Assembly: GCA_023053545.1 (NCBI GenBank)
Contig: JAKZAN010000002.1
Location: forward strand, 1,348,375 to 1,412,374
DNA: 64,000 nucleotides
Reading direction: 5' to 3'
DNA from: Lepidurus packardi
Lineage: Eukaryota; Arthropoda; Branchiopoda; Notostraca; Triopsidae
Positions 1-9,837 of this stretch are shown in pieces. A program made the position numbers and the translations under genes. Each line of letters begins with the position of its first letter. Positions within the stretch are counted from its first letter, which is position 1. Under the pieces are notes generated by a model, which made no database searches, was not told the origin of the DNA, and saw only the letters and a list, made by a program, of their open reading frames with translations.

Positions 1-632
1 GACGAATCCGAAGATAGCCGATCACATCAAAGCGTTGGAGAAGGAGAGTGGTGACGTAGCCGCCAGTTGGAGAACGACTTGGGACGCGCTCCAGAAGGCC
101 GCCGAGCAGCGCAAAAACATCTTCGAGGATCGTTCACAGCCATAGTGTTGGTAATCGGCGCCCTCCTGAGCTAGTTCCTATGGCGAATCACCAGTGACCG
201 TAATCAGGCCCTCGAGAGATGCATAGAACAATTAGAGGCAACCTTACGGCTCCATGAGCCAGCCGCCTTGGGCAGACCCAGCTACAACATCGACGCACTT
301 GTGCGACGTGTGCGAGCCATATAAGTAAGGATGCGTGACCATGGAGGCGTACTCCCGCTGACCATGGAGGGAACCGCCGACCAGTAATCAAGACAATCAG
401 TGTAGTGGTAGTGTCGTACTTGTTCCCCTCAGTACAAGTTACCCCAAAGTATCCACGGTTTAGTCTAGTGTTTAACCAGTAGTTATCAACTATTAGGTGT
501 GTACGCTTGCTGATTTTAACCATGTGCTTGCAAGCTTGTCATTAAATTTCGCCTGGCATTGCCCCTAGATGGTGTAGCTGACTAGGGTCCGCTTGTTTCG
601 ACCGGGACGTTTGAAAGCGGGCCGGGGGTAAT
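1..632 (+). mobile_element. 3' internal end of a Gypsy-like LTR element, decayed
   Basis: A plus-strand reading frame is open from base 2 to a TAG near 145. After it come a short hydrophobic stretch and a second open segment ending near 324, which looks like the tail of a third, envelope-like ORF broken by stops. The right edge is a purine-rich tract at about 612-632, directly before TGTCACGG; this is the usual polypurine tract to LTR junction of Gypsy elements. Protein identity is not recognised. The assignment rests on the junction and is inference. Confidence 0.35.
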
Positions 633-1270
633 GTCACGGTTATATTTCGCATTGCTTGCCTTTCTCACGCTTTGCTAAATCTTTGCAGCCAACTTAGCCC
701 AGAGCTAAGCTGATCCCTGACCCCATGTACTGGGTTACCTACATGGTGTCGCTTTTCGCTAAACTTCGCAGCTTAGTTAGCACGGAGCTTCGGTGATCCC
801 TGACCCCATGTGCCGAATTGCAATCCTGCTGACGCACATGGTGTCGGATAGAGCACCGGAGCTACGTGGGATTGCATGCCCAGCTTTGGCGAATTGTGCC
901 AAGAAGAGTTTAGTTGGTTAGAGAGTTGAAGTACGAGAGAGGAGTCTGTTAGAGAGAGTCGAAGGGTAGAGTCTTGAGTAGTGTTGTTATGTCCTAGTCC
1001 CCCTGTTCTCTGTACAAATAGTCCCTCTTAAGGCTCCCGTATACCTTAGCTTATTGATACTAAACTCTCACTGGATGGCGTTGGCGTCGGATTGTTTTTT
1101 TGGAAAGCCTTGCATATGACAGTGCAATAGCACAACAGCGCAACTTTTGAACGGCGATTTGCTTCTGCACGGCCAAACGGCGCCAACCTTTGAAAGCTGC
1201 TTTTGCCTATATATGGGCTGTGTAACACAATGAGACAGACCAAATAAAACTTACACTACCTCATTATTTC
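633..1270 (+). repeat. Putative 3' LTR of the Gypsy-like element
   Basis: It starts with TGTCACGG immediately after a polypurine-like tract. An AATAAA-like signal lies near 1243. The right boundary is uncertain because no partner LTR lies in the window. An imperfect duplication sits inside it. Confidence 0.4.
671..846. repeat. Imperfect 83-bp tandem duplication with inverted arms inside the LTR
   Basis: TGATCCCTGACCCCATGT occurs at 711-728 and again at 794-811. Each copy is followed by ACATGGTGTCG (741-751 and 836-846), so each unit has CCATGT/ACATGG arms. The sequence upstream in each unit (GCTAAA...CTTAG) is also duplicated with changes. Confidence 0.7.
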
Positions 1271-1842
1271 AATTGCCACGTTTCAGCTTACTAAATAAAT
1301 AAAGCTATAACTCCATAGCTCTAATTTACTTTATCAAAGTAAGTCATATATAGCAAAAAGTAAGCAGAACAATACAAAAAGACGATTGGTCTTGCTGAAA
1401 CAATCAAAGGTGTCATATAACTGACAACCTAAAGCAGCATATAAGTTATACATAGTTCTTTTTACTAGCTAATAGACATATAACTGATGTTGAGGTTTGA
1501 CACATTGAGAATTCCTCAGGTTTGTTATCGCAAATGAACAGAGTTTGTACCGAAAATTAAAATTACTTCAAACTACAAGTTTCTTGCCACATTTTCCCCA
1601 ACAGTTCAGTACACTTGCTTTTCCGCAATCGTTTTTCAACGGAAAAATGTTGCAGTTTCACAACATACGACCTCACATTTTACAAACTGAGCAGAGAATC
1701 CGTCACAGAGGACAAAACACATTTCATGTTCGAATCCAGCTTTGTATCTTTATTTCCAAGTTGGACAGCAAAGTACTCGCAACGTTACTTTTGTTCACGG
1801 AAAGAGTATTCTTATATCGTATTTTAGCGTGACTTTGTTCTA
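1271..1842. other. AT-rich stretch without a recognised gene
   Basis: This lies between the LTR-like sequence and the Mutator-YqaJ ORF and probably holds its 5' untranslated region and left terminus. A short palindrome (TTACTTT/AAAGTAA) sits at 1327-1343. No terminal inverted repeat matching the region after 4773 could be found by eye. Small overlapping ORFs at 1545-1832 have no recognisable similarity. Confidence 0.4.
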
Positions 1843-4773
1843 ATGGGAAGTAAAAGAAATAGAGTTCGTCCCAGAAGAAAAAGGAAATCCGAGTCTGGGA
1901 ATGTCACTGATGGAGTCCCTAACAAACTTCTCAAGGTACAATGTCTTGAAAACGTCAGTGAGTTAGCTTTGACGACAGAGCAAACCCTGGGCACTAGTTT
2001 TCAAGATATTAGAAATGAAGCATGTGTATCGTTATCGAATCCCAATGCATGTTCTTCTCAGGAAGTATCCACTGAAATAATTGGCTTGTCCTTCCCCAAA
2101 CCTACGTCATTCCTGTCGTGTCTCTCCTCTACTAGTGCTGTCGGTTCAGATGAAGAAGACACATTGGTAGAAGAAGACGCAAATTCCGATGCTGAAGCAC
2201 TAATGTCGAATAATAACGACAGTCATTCTGTACCTTACGGGAGTTTTGATCCAGAGTTGTGGTTTGTGGGTAGGGTAAACGATCAGGCCGAAATAGAGGA
2301 AACTCCTCTTATTACAGAGCGTACGCTTTACTGCCAGCCAGAATTGAGAAAAGGGTTAGTTGGTAGAAGAATTTGCAACATGGCGTATGTCATGGGACGC
2401 ACTTTGGAAGTTGTGAACAAACACCACGATGAATGCGCACAGAAAGGTATCATGCGTTTTCACCGAGAAATACGCAATGGTGCGTGGACTTCTGTTGTTT
2501 TTGTTTGCCCGAAGTGCGGTACGAAAGACACAGTAAATTCAGAACCAGAACCTAGGGTTCGAGCAATGTCCACAAAACGTAAAGTTTTTTTGCAAAGCGT
2601 GAACGCTGTACCAGCACACGAAGAGCAGAAAATTTCGGTGAACACTCTTCTTGCCTGGGGGATGATGGCCACGGGCAATGGGCATCATCATCTCCAAGAA
2701 ATTCTTGCCATTCTTGATATTCCTTGTATGACAAGACGTTCGTTCGTCCGACAGGAGGGAATTGTTGGAAAGGTATGGGAATTTGAAGCCGGTAATGACA
2801 TGCTAAAAACTGTTCTGGAGGAAAGGGAAGCAGCTGTAACGTTAGGAAAAGTAGATCAAGATGGGACACCACAAATTACTGTAGTCGGTGACGGGGGATG
2901 GTCTCAACGCAGTCACGGAACACGGTATACGGCCAAATCTGGTGTGGGAGTACTGATTGGCACTCAGACCAATAAAGTTTTATATGTTGGTGTTCGGAAT
3001 AAGTTCTGTTCCGTGTGTTCCAAAGCAACAAAGGCAAATTGCGCTCCACCTACGCACCACTGTTACAAGAACTGGACTGGACCATCAACAGCGATGGAAA
3101 CAGATATTATTGCTACCGGTTTTCGGGAATCGGAAAGGCGTCATGGCATTCGTTTTTCTCATTACATTGGAGATGGCGATTCATCAACGTACAACCAAAT
3201 TCTGGCCGATACGCCAAGGACTCAAAAACTTGCAATGAAACTAGAATGTTCGAACCACGTTGTAAAGAACTATACTAGCAAGCTTTATAAATTGCAAACG
3301 AAGGGTCCTAGTTATAGGAAAGTACTGACCCCAGTCATGATTGCAAAACTTACCAAAGCTGCAAGAGGTGCAATAAAGAAAAACGCTCTGGTGAATGGAA
3401 ATGTACAGGATTTACGCAGTGCATTGGAAAATGGCCCGAGACATTGTTTACTAGCAGATCATACAATGTGTAGAGCGCCATTGCCTGGGAAAAAAGGTTG
3501 TAGTTTTGTGGGTCAGAAATTACGCACAACAGTGCCCTACGCTGTTTATACCGACGTGTGCTATGCATTGTCTTTCGTTACAAAGAAAGCTAGCAGTTTG
3601 TTGCTAGAGGTAACGACTAATTCTGCTGAGCGATTCATGTCAACTGTAGCCAAAATGGTCGGTGGGAAGCAAATCTTGCGCTCGCAAAGAGGGTCCTATA
3701 CTCACAGGTGTTATGGTGCCGTACTGGCTTTTAACTATGGGCGTGGCTTTCATGCACATGTACTCAAAAAGTACAATCATGGCTCGTCGTTACTTGACCA
3801 GTTTGCAGCCAGTAACACGTCAGATATCTTGCGAGGCCGAGAAAGGGATCTTCGTTCACGCGAAATGCAGAACAGCGATGATGTTTCCGTTCAGAGTCGT
3901 CGACCAGAGCCTGAAGCGAATGGAACAGACGTAAATTATGGACGACCTGATCTTGATACTAATGAACTTGCTACCGAGAGTTCCGTAATCAAAAAACAGT
4001 TACAGCTAAGTCAAGAACAAATTGTCGATCTCGAGCAGAAAACAAGAGACCAAGCCGAGTGCGATTTGTGGAAGGAAGCTAGGAGGAGTAGAATTACTGC
4101 CTCGATGTTTGGCAAAATTTGCAAATTACGGAGTACAACCTCACGGACAAACGTTTTAAAAGATATCATGCATCCCAAGCATTGGTCTGGGTCCGCTACT
4201 AAGTGGGGGAATGATAACGAAGGGAATGCTAGGCAAGCTTATGAGGAAATGAAGGGAGTAACTGTAAAACGGTCCGGTTTATGGGTGCATCCAAGTATCG
4301 GTTATCTCGGTGCATCACCCGACGGTATAGTTGGAGAGGATGGTGTCCTTGAAATAAAGTGTCCAGAAGTCGCAAAAGATGCCAAGTCCTTCGACGACTT
4401 GCTCAATGGCCCCAAAGGAAGTTCACTGTGTCTGGAACGCGTAAAAGGGAATGCATTTCGTTTGAAACGAACACATAATTACTTTTATCAAGTGCAAGGA
4501 CAGCTTGAGGTGACGGGACGGCTGTGGTGCGATTTCGTGGTTTGGAGCCCTAATGAGATGCACGTTGAGCGGATTGATCGAGATCAGAAATTCTGGGAGG
4601 AACAGATGCAACCAAAATTGCAAATCTTCTTTGAGTCAAGTTTTCTCCCAGAACTGTCTGATTCTAGGCTTGCTCGTCACCTAGATCCTCGAGAACCTCA
4701 GTTTGTACTAGATGCAATTGCGTCCAAAAAGAAATCCTCACAAAGAAAGGGAGGGAAAGGTACCAAAAAATAG
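1843..4773 (+). CDS. Mutator-like transposase fused to YqaJ-type nuclease (976 aa)
   Basis: This is an uninterrupted single-exon ORF of 976 codons. Residues 1-130 are basic, then acidic and low complexity. Residues about 150-560 match the metazoan 'Mutator-like transposase' type, with acidic motifs GDGGWSQR (near 349) and GDGDSS (near 443), a Cys-rich segment between them and a following CSNHV motif. Residues about 740-940 form a YqaJ (lambda-exonuclease-like) fold with WKEARRSRITAS, a SPDG motif near 825, LEIK near 836 and a YQVQGQ motif, so the D, E-x-K and Q residues of the nuclease core are kept. A role in cut-and-paste transposition with end processing is inferred. The ATG follows a stop-rich region and no shorter start is needed. 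Intactness suggests recent activity. Family naming is fairly sure; the terminal repeats were not found. Confidence 0.8.
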   Translation: MGSKRNRVRPRRKRKSESGNVTDGVPNKLLKVQCLENVSELALTTEQTLGTSFQDIRNEACVSLSNPNACSSQEVSTEIIGLSFPKPTSFLSCLSSTSAVGSDEEDTLVEEDANSDAEALMSNNNDSHSVPYGSFDPELWFVGRVNDQAEIEETPLITERTLYCQPELRKGLVGRRICNMAYVMGRTLEVVNKHHDECAQKGIMRFHREIRNGAWTSVVFVCPKCGTKDTVNSEPEPRVRAMSTKRKVFLQSVNAVPAHEEQKISVNTLLAWGMMATGNGHHHLQEILAILDIPCMTRRSFVRQEGIVGKVWEFEAGNDMLKTVLEEREAAVTLGKVDQDGTPQITVVGDGGWSQRSHGTRYTAKSGVGVLIGTQTNKVLYVGVRNKFCSVCSKATKANCAPPTHHCYKNWTGPSTAMETDIIATGFRESERRHGIRFSHYIGDGDSSTYNQILADTPRTQKLAMKLECSNHVVKNYTSKLYKLQTKGPSYRKVLTPVMIAKLTKAARGAIKKNALVNGNVQDLRSALENGPRHCLLADHTMCRAPLPGKKGCSFVGQKLRTTVPYAVYTDVCYALSFVTKKASSLLLEVTTNSAERFMSTVAKMVGGKQILRSQRGSYTHRCYGAVLAFNYGRGFHAHVLKKYNHGSSLLDQFAASNTSDILRGRERDLRSREMQNSDDVSVQSRRPEPEANGTDVNYGRPDLDTNELATESSVIKKQLQLSQEQIVDLEQKTRDQAECDLWKEARRSRITASMFGKICKLRSTTSRTNVLKDIMHPKHWSGSATKWGNDNEGNARQAYEEMKGVTVKRSGLWVHPSIGYLGASPDGIVGEDGVLEIKCPEVAKDAKSFDDLLNGPKGSSLCLERVKGNAFRLKRTHNYFYQVQGQLEVTGRLWCDFVVWSPNEMHVERIDRDQKFWEEQMQPKLQIFFESSFLPELSDSRLARHLDPREPQFVLDAIASKKKSSQRKGGKGTKK

Positions 4774-4790
4774 TTGAGAAATAAAAAGAA

Positions 4791-4871
4791 CAAGAGTCTA
4801 ACGAATTTGACGTCTGACCGGTTCAAGAAAAAGAGCAAGAGTCTAACGCATTTGACGTCTGACCGGTTCAA
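4791..4871. repeat. Two 36-bp direct repeats after the Mutator-YqaJ ORF
   Basis: The unit CAAGAGTCTAACG...GACGTCTGACCGGTTCAA occurs at 4791-4826 and 4836-4871, with a 45-bp period and one internal mismatch. Each contains GACGTC and ACCGGT palindromes. It could be a subterminal transposase-binding repeat; that role is inference. Confidence 0.75.
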
Positions 4872-5506
4872 AATCAGTCTGTGTGAATGTGTCTTTTGTT
4901 TGCGTGGAATAATATGCTTTGGAATAAATGTCTCATGCATGTCAAAGTTAGATACTTGCAACAGTGATTGTGGTATGTGTTATATAAACTTCAATAAGTT
5001 ACTCGTATGCCAGAAATAGGTTGTCACGTACTTATTGTTCAAAGTATTGCATATTGCTTTGCGCGTAAAATGCGACCTAACATATAATGTAAAAGAACAC
5101 AAACTATATTGTATATTATAAGCATACTAGGCACCTTCAATAATAGTATATTCCTTCTTCCAATGTACAAGAACACTAAGCACTAACTTCTCAACACTGA
5201 AGAAAAGTACAGTCTTCGTTTATAACTCATTTGGAACACTAATGTTGACTCCTAATTGCGGTTTTCCTTATGTAAATACTTTGATTTGTATGGAGCACAA
5301 GCAAGAGTTTGTATGTGATTGTTATTGTATTGATCCTAAGCCACACCTCGAAGGAGGCGGACCTTGGTGGTCTCACAGTTCCCGAGCTCCTTTGCTGGAA
5401 AATATTTGCCACGGAAAATAATATTCAGGAAATGCCACAGGCAAGCCCATGGCAACGGCGCGCGGCATAGCAAGCCTCTACTTTTTTTGCCTTCTCGCTT
5501 CTTTCG
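4872..5506. other. Non-coding flank between two transposons
   Basis: AT-rich to 5340, then a more GC-rich segment ending at the left terminus of the ISL2EU-type element. No ORF with recognisable similarity is present. Confidence 0.4.
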
Positions 5507-5663
5507 TATAGAGAACTTGCCAAATTCACTAGTGACATCTAGTGATGTTTACATAAACTAACCGCCGCCATTAGACGCGACTTTTTCGCTGTTCTCACTT
5601 TCCCTAGACCTGCGGTGGTGAGTTCCGTTTTCTTTGTTATAATAAATAAGTTTTCAAAATTCA

Positions 5664-7485
5664 ATGGCCGAAAATATTAGTGAAACTTGGTGTAAAAATA
5701 TAGAGAAGCTACCAAAGCTAACTGAGAAACTTATTCAGCAATATTTTGAGCAACAGACTACATCAGCCAGGCATTATAATCGAAGTGAACTTTTCCTAAA
5801 CGAGCACTACGTGACGGACGTGGAAACTCAACTTCTTCCTTGTGGCAATCAAATTCGCGTTAGAGCCAGATGCAACAGAAGTTTCAGGAAAAACGATGCT
5901 CCTCATCGGGTGGAACTTCTATTTAGAACATCGGTATGTTGTATTTCGTGGCAAGATGCCATAGTTTTTTTTTCGATTTAATAGAGGCTTGAGCATAGCT
6001 CGTTGCCTCGTCTTTATATTGATTATTATTATTTTTGTTTTACATAGGCTTTTGTACCAGGTGATGCCATAGTTTCTGTAAGCTGTTCTTGCACAGTTGG
6101 GAGTCCTGGGTACTGTAACCACGCGATAGCCACCTTAAAACTTTTACACGTTTATCAGAAAGAAGGTTTTACAGAGGTTCCTCCAGAAATTTCATGCACC
6201 AGTAAGCCACAGCAGTGGGGCCGGTCTCGAACCCGGAATGAATTTTCGTTCAGGCTTACAGATGAAAGCCACGGCGAGTGTAATGCTTTCCAGCCTTGTA
6301 AGAAGCCTCGGTTCGACGCGGAACACAAGAATGCTGTTGATGAGCTTTCTCGATCGTTTGAACGGAAGAACAAGCATATTGCCAGACTCCTTAGGAGTGG
6401 GACTTCAATTGCTTCGTCTTCGGGGAAATTGACTCGTCTCGGTGAGGTACCTGGGCAGTCAACCCTCGTATTTCAACTTAATACCAACGAGTCAGAGTAT
6501 GACGTAAGTTTGCCTAACACAAGTTTAAGTCTTCATGTTCATTTACGTATTTATGTTCTAGGTGGAAACAAATATTCAACAAACAGTATCCCTCCTTCGC
6601 TCGAAGCTACCTGAGAAATCGTGGTGCGGATTTGCAATGAATGTCCCTGAAGTTAATAAGCACTTGCCAAAGAACACCTTGGATACTGAATTGCTTAAAA
6701 AGCTTCAACTAGACATGTCGAAATCCAAATTTATTGAGAAGAACAGTCGCGCACAATCGAAGAGTGCAATGTGGAAACAGGAACGTGCATTCAGGTACAG
6801 TTTTAGTAGCTCAGTAACTGGAACAAACTCATTTGAATAAAGTATTTTTCAATTTTACAGGGTAACGGCCAGTACTTTCGGCCAGATCGTCAAACGTTCA
6901 TCTCCGTGGACATTGCAAGGAATCAAAAACGTGCTAGAAAGCCGGGACCTTTCCAACCTCCGGCAGATTACACATGGGCAAAAATTTGAATCCGTAGCTG
7001 CAACTCGCTATCAGAGTTCCATGCACCACCTTGGACACCAGATTACAGCACATTTATGTGGCCTTGTAATAGACCCCAACCGGTATTGGCTGGCTGCTAG
7101 TCCGGACCGACGTGTATTTGATCCAACTGAAAATGACCCCGAGGGTCTTGCAGAATTCAAGTGCCCCTATTCTTTAAGGAATCAAACTGCCAAAGAATGT
7201 CTTTCGACTGCAAATTTCTACGTGCAATTCGTTGATGGTACACCTAGGCTGAACCGGTCACACGAATATTACTGGCAAGTTATGGGCCAAATGGCCTTAA
7301 CTGGTTTGAAGTGGTGCGATTTTGTTGTTTTTACGTATAAAGGATTGATTATTGAGCGCATTAGATTTGATCCTGTTAAATGGAATGAAATGTCACAAAA
7401 ACTGAACCTATTCTATTTCTCTTATGCACTGCCGTTTTATTCCAAAAGTAATGTTTTGAAGCCTTCATCCAAACTTAATACTTAA
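5664..7485 (+). CDS. SWIM zinc finger-YqaJ nuclease of the ISL2EU-type element (4 exons)
   Basis: The gene model has exons 5664-5933, 6048-6503, 6562-6794 and 6861-7485, all with GT-AG introns (114, 58 and 66 nt). It gives 527 aa in frame. Exon 2 begins the SWIM finger with CSC, then C-x-H (SCSCTVGSPGYCNHAIATL), which usually mediates DNA or protein binding. Exon 4 carries the YqaJ nuclease core: residues near AASPDRRVF correspond to the SPDG motif, followed by EFKCP (the E-x-K motif) and YYWQVMGQMALTG. The D and E-x-K residues appear intact, but the usual glycine of SPDG is replaced. The protein is the accessory partner of the transposase encoded convergently at 7593-9618. Intron 1 contains a LINE relic, described separately. 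A likely polyadenylation signal (AATAAA) follows at 7543-7570. Confidence 0.8.
5968..6062 (-). mobile_element. 95-bp LINE 3'-end relic inside intron 1, flanked by 13-bp direct repeats
   Basis: GATGCCATAGTTT occurs at 5955-5967 and again at 6063-6075. Between them lie a T-run and a sequence shared with the 3' end of the LINE at 53621-55730 (TGAGCATAGCTCGTTGCCTC), in the minus orientation expected of a poly(A)-tailed insertion. The 3' splice site of intron 1 (TTTTACATAG, ending 6047) lies inside the insert. Confidence 0.7.
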
Positions 7486-7592
7486 GTCATATTTATAAGA
7501 AATTGCTAGTACGTAAACACCGAAGTCTATTACAAGTTTGTAAAATAAAGTCAAGTTTGCTAGAAATAAATGGTGAATTTAATTCACATAGT

Positions 7593-9618
7593 TCAAGAAT
7601 CAGAATCCGAGTCATTACAACTCTCTTCGGAAATATACATCACGGGCTCGAGAGGGTCTTCTACAGTTGCATTAATAATGGGAGTTTGGAAATTTGACAA
7701 AGTAACACATACAGTCCAAATTTGATTAGCAAGACTTCTTAAAGAGTGTGGAATAACTTGCGAGAGAATTCTATAGCTCTTTATCCTCGCAATTCGTCTT
7801 TCGACGTGCACTCTAAGAGAAGCAATTTCCTGTGTCGCTTGAACTTCTTCCCTGCTAAACTGGCGGTCCCCACGCTTAAACGGGGGAATATTGAGGGAGA
7901 CACCATTTGGCAGCATCTTTTTGATATTAAATCCCTTGTCTGCCATTATTGAATCTCCATCTTCATAAGCCTGGTTTAAAATTCCACAACGCCTCGTGAT
8001 TTCCTCATCGCTAATGGATCCAGAATAAAGTGCAGAAACAAATGTGACAAAACCATTTGGGGCAATACCAATAAGACCTTTAAAGGTATGTGTCCCCTTG
8101 TAGTGAGAATAGAGGCCCGTTTTCAGCATAAAGGAACCAGGACTTTCGCACTTAAGCTCCGTACAGTCGATGATGACCCTTGTAGATGGGTACTTTTCTT
8201 GAAAATCCTCTGGCATTGTTTCTGTTATGTACTCCTTGGAGGGCCACAGCTGTAAGCATCCAAGTCGGAAATACATAAAATTGCTCCAACTAGCGAATAT
8301 TCTGCTGACCGTGGAAACGCTGACTTGAAATCTGTGTGCTAAATCTAGCTCCAGAAGATTCAATCGCAGTCGACATAACACCATCAAAAATTGGTCGACG
8401 GCTTTCAATTTTTGTGGTCGCCCTCGTCTTGTCGGTAGTGCATTCAAGTTGGTACTAACAGGTCCGCGCCATTGTATAATATTTTCGCAATTATCTCCTG
8501 GGTCCAAGTAGCGATATAAGGCACAAAACTCATCCTCGGTCTCCATACCCGTGTAGAGTTTCATCAAGGTGGGGTTCTTACGGATACTGTCGAATGACAT
8601 CTTACTGTTCTTAAGTTGTTGTACTTCGTCGCGGGACGATTTTAGTGCTCGCTGTGATTCCTCAAGCGAGACCTTCAACGCCGCAGTTTCAGTTTCAGCT
8701 AATTTCCTCTTTTGCTTCTCCTTTTCAAGACTGTACAGCAATTCATACTTCTCTTTTTCAATATTTTCCAGTTTCGAAAGAAGCTCTTCAACTGTTTGTA
8801 AGGGTTGCCTCTTTTCTTGAACGCTAGCTGTTTGTGGCAAGTCAATGCCTGATTCGTAAGCCAATAAGTCGCATTGTTCTTCAAAATTGTGAGCTTCATC
8901 TGGAACACAGGTGACATTTATGCTTGATAACTCCTGTTCCCGTTCTGTACGTGCCACGTGCTGATGTTCCGTATTTTGAGACTCGTTTGCTATTTGTGGT
9001 GAGTTGCAGATTGGTTCGTCCGAGGATAAAGTGACCAGACTTTGTCCGTTTAGAGCTTCATTTGGGGTGTAAAGTTGAGTTTCGGCAGGCTCCGAATGTA
9101 AATGCGGAGATTGAATCTGTAACAGTTCGCTGGACGGTTGGGATTCAAACACAGGTTTGCTCGCCGAAAGTTTGTTTTCTTCAATAATGTTGGCAGCTTC
9201 CTCTTGATCAGGAGTAAAAGTTTTCGCTGGTGATTTGTGTTCTTTGCGAGGTTTCCTTTGTTTCGGCTTAGGTTTAAATTCGAATACAGACGGTAGAACA
9301 CCAGGTTTCAGCTGACGTCTTCCCGATGGAGGGTCGCAACAGTAGAAATCCTCGGTGTTGTAATGTTTCGAACAAATAACAGTGTTTTTGGTAACCTGTT
9401 CGACAGTAAAATCCAACGTTTTAAAAATAAACAAAAAGAAGGCAAACACGTTCATTTACTTTTATGTTTAGCCCAAGATCTCGCTTAATACGGGATGTTA
9501 ATTGCTTTAATAACGTTGGTTCCTTCGGTAACTTGTGGAAAGATATTTTCGGTCCATCACTCAATTTGTAAGATTTTCCTGTTTCTTCCGTGCAGGAAGG
9601 AACACAACAGCTCGGCAT
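7593..9618 (-). CDS. THAP-domain DDE_4 transposase of the ISL2EU-type element (2 exons)
   Basis: Exon 1 is 9618-9460 and exon 2 is 9395-7593, separated by a 64-nt intron; the product is about 653 aa. The THAP zinc finger is split by the intron: CCVPSC in exon 1 and ICSKHY in exon 2 supply the C2CH ligands. Then follow a Ser/Gln-rich linker, a coiled coil (about 215-300), a helix-turn-helix (KAVDQFLMVLCRLRLN... VSVSTVSRI) and the DDE_4 nuclease: IIDCTE (first Asp), IMADKGF (second Asp) and VERRIARIK (Glu). All three catalytic positions are present and there is no stop or frameshift. It catalyses excision and insertion of the element; the THAP finger is expected to bind the terminal repeats. 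Without splicing, an internal ATG at 9455 would give a protein lacking half the finger, so the spliced start at 9618 is preferred. Confidence 0.85.
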
Positions 9619-9837
9619 TTCAGTTGTTTTTGTTTAATTATCTAAACTAGTTCATAAGAAACTTATATTAAGATAAATAAGCACGTAAATTACCAATTTG
9701 AGGCAAGATTGTGTTGGTCCTATTTGTTTGTTTACCTTCCAGAAAATCGCGTCTAATGGCGGATTTCGCACGTTTTAGTCGATAGAGGGCGAATTTGGCA
9801 AGTTCTCTATAGTGAAAGAGTTAATTGTAAAGAAAGT

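Larger units (their letters stand above)
5507..9811. mobile_element. ISL2EU-type DNA transposon with two convergent genes
   Basis: The termini TATAGAGAACTTGCC (from 5507) and its reverse complement (to 9811) match over 21 bp (5507-5527 with 9791-9811). A second matching block, CGCCATTAGACGCGA, lies near 5567-5581 and, inverted, at about 9758-9772. The outermost TA on both sides may be the 2-bp target duplication. Inside are a SWIM-YqaJ nuclease gene on + and a THAP-DDE transposase gene on -, with stop codons 107 bp apart. An IS5-related DDE_4 transposase paired with a YqaJ protein is the known gene content of ISL2EU elements. Element length is about 4.3 kb. Confidence 0.85.

Noticed and set aside
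188-523. Minus-strand 111-aa ORF at the left end
   Set aside because: Low-complexity translation opposite the retroelement 3' end; no recognisable motif.
1728-1740. GTTCGAATCC, a tRNA B-box-like word
   Set aside because: No A-box or cloverleaf can be folded around it. The reverse-strand match near 44075 also lacks a tRNA fold.
1545-1832. Overlapping 95-aa and 70-aa plus ORFs before the Mutator-YqaJ gene
   Set aside because: Two overlapping frames, no similarity, probably untranslated leader.
5566-5582. Second inverted block of the ISL2EU-type element as an independent MITE
   Set aside because: Its partner near 9758-9772 sits symmetrically inside the same termini, so it is part of the element's subterminal repeat.
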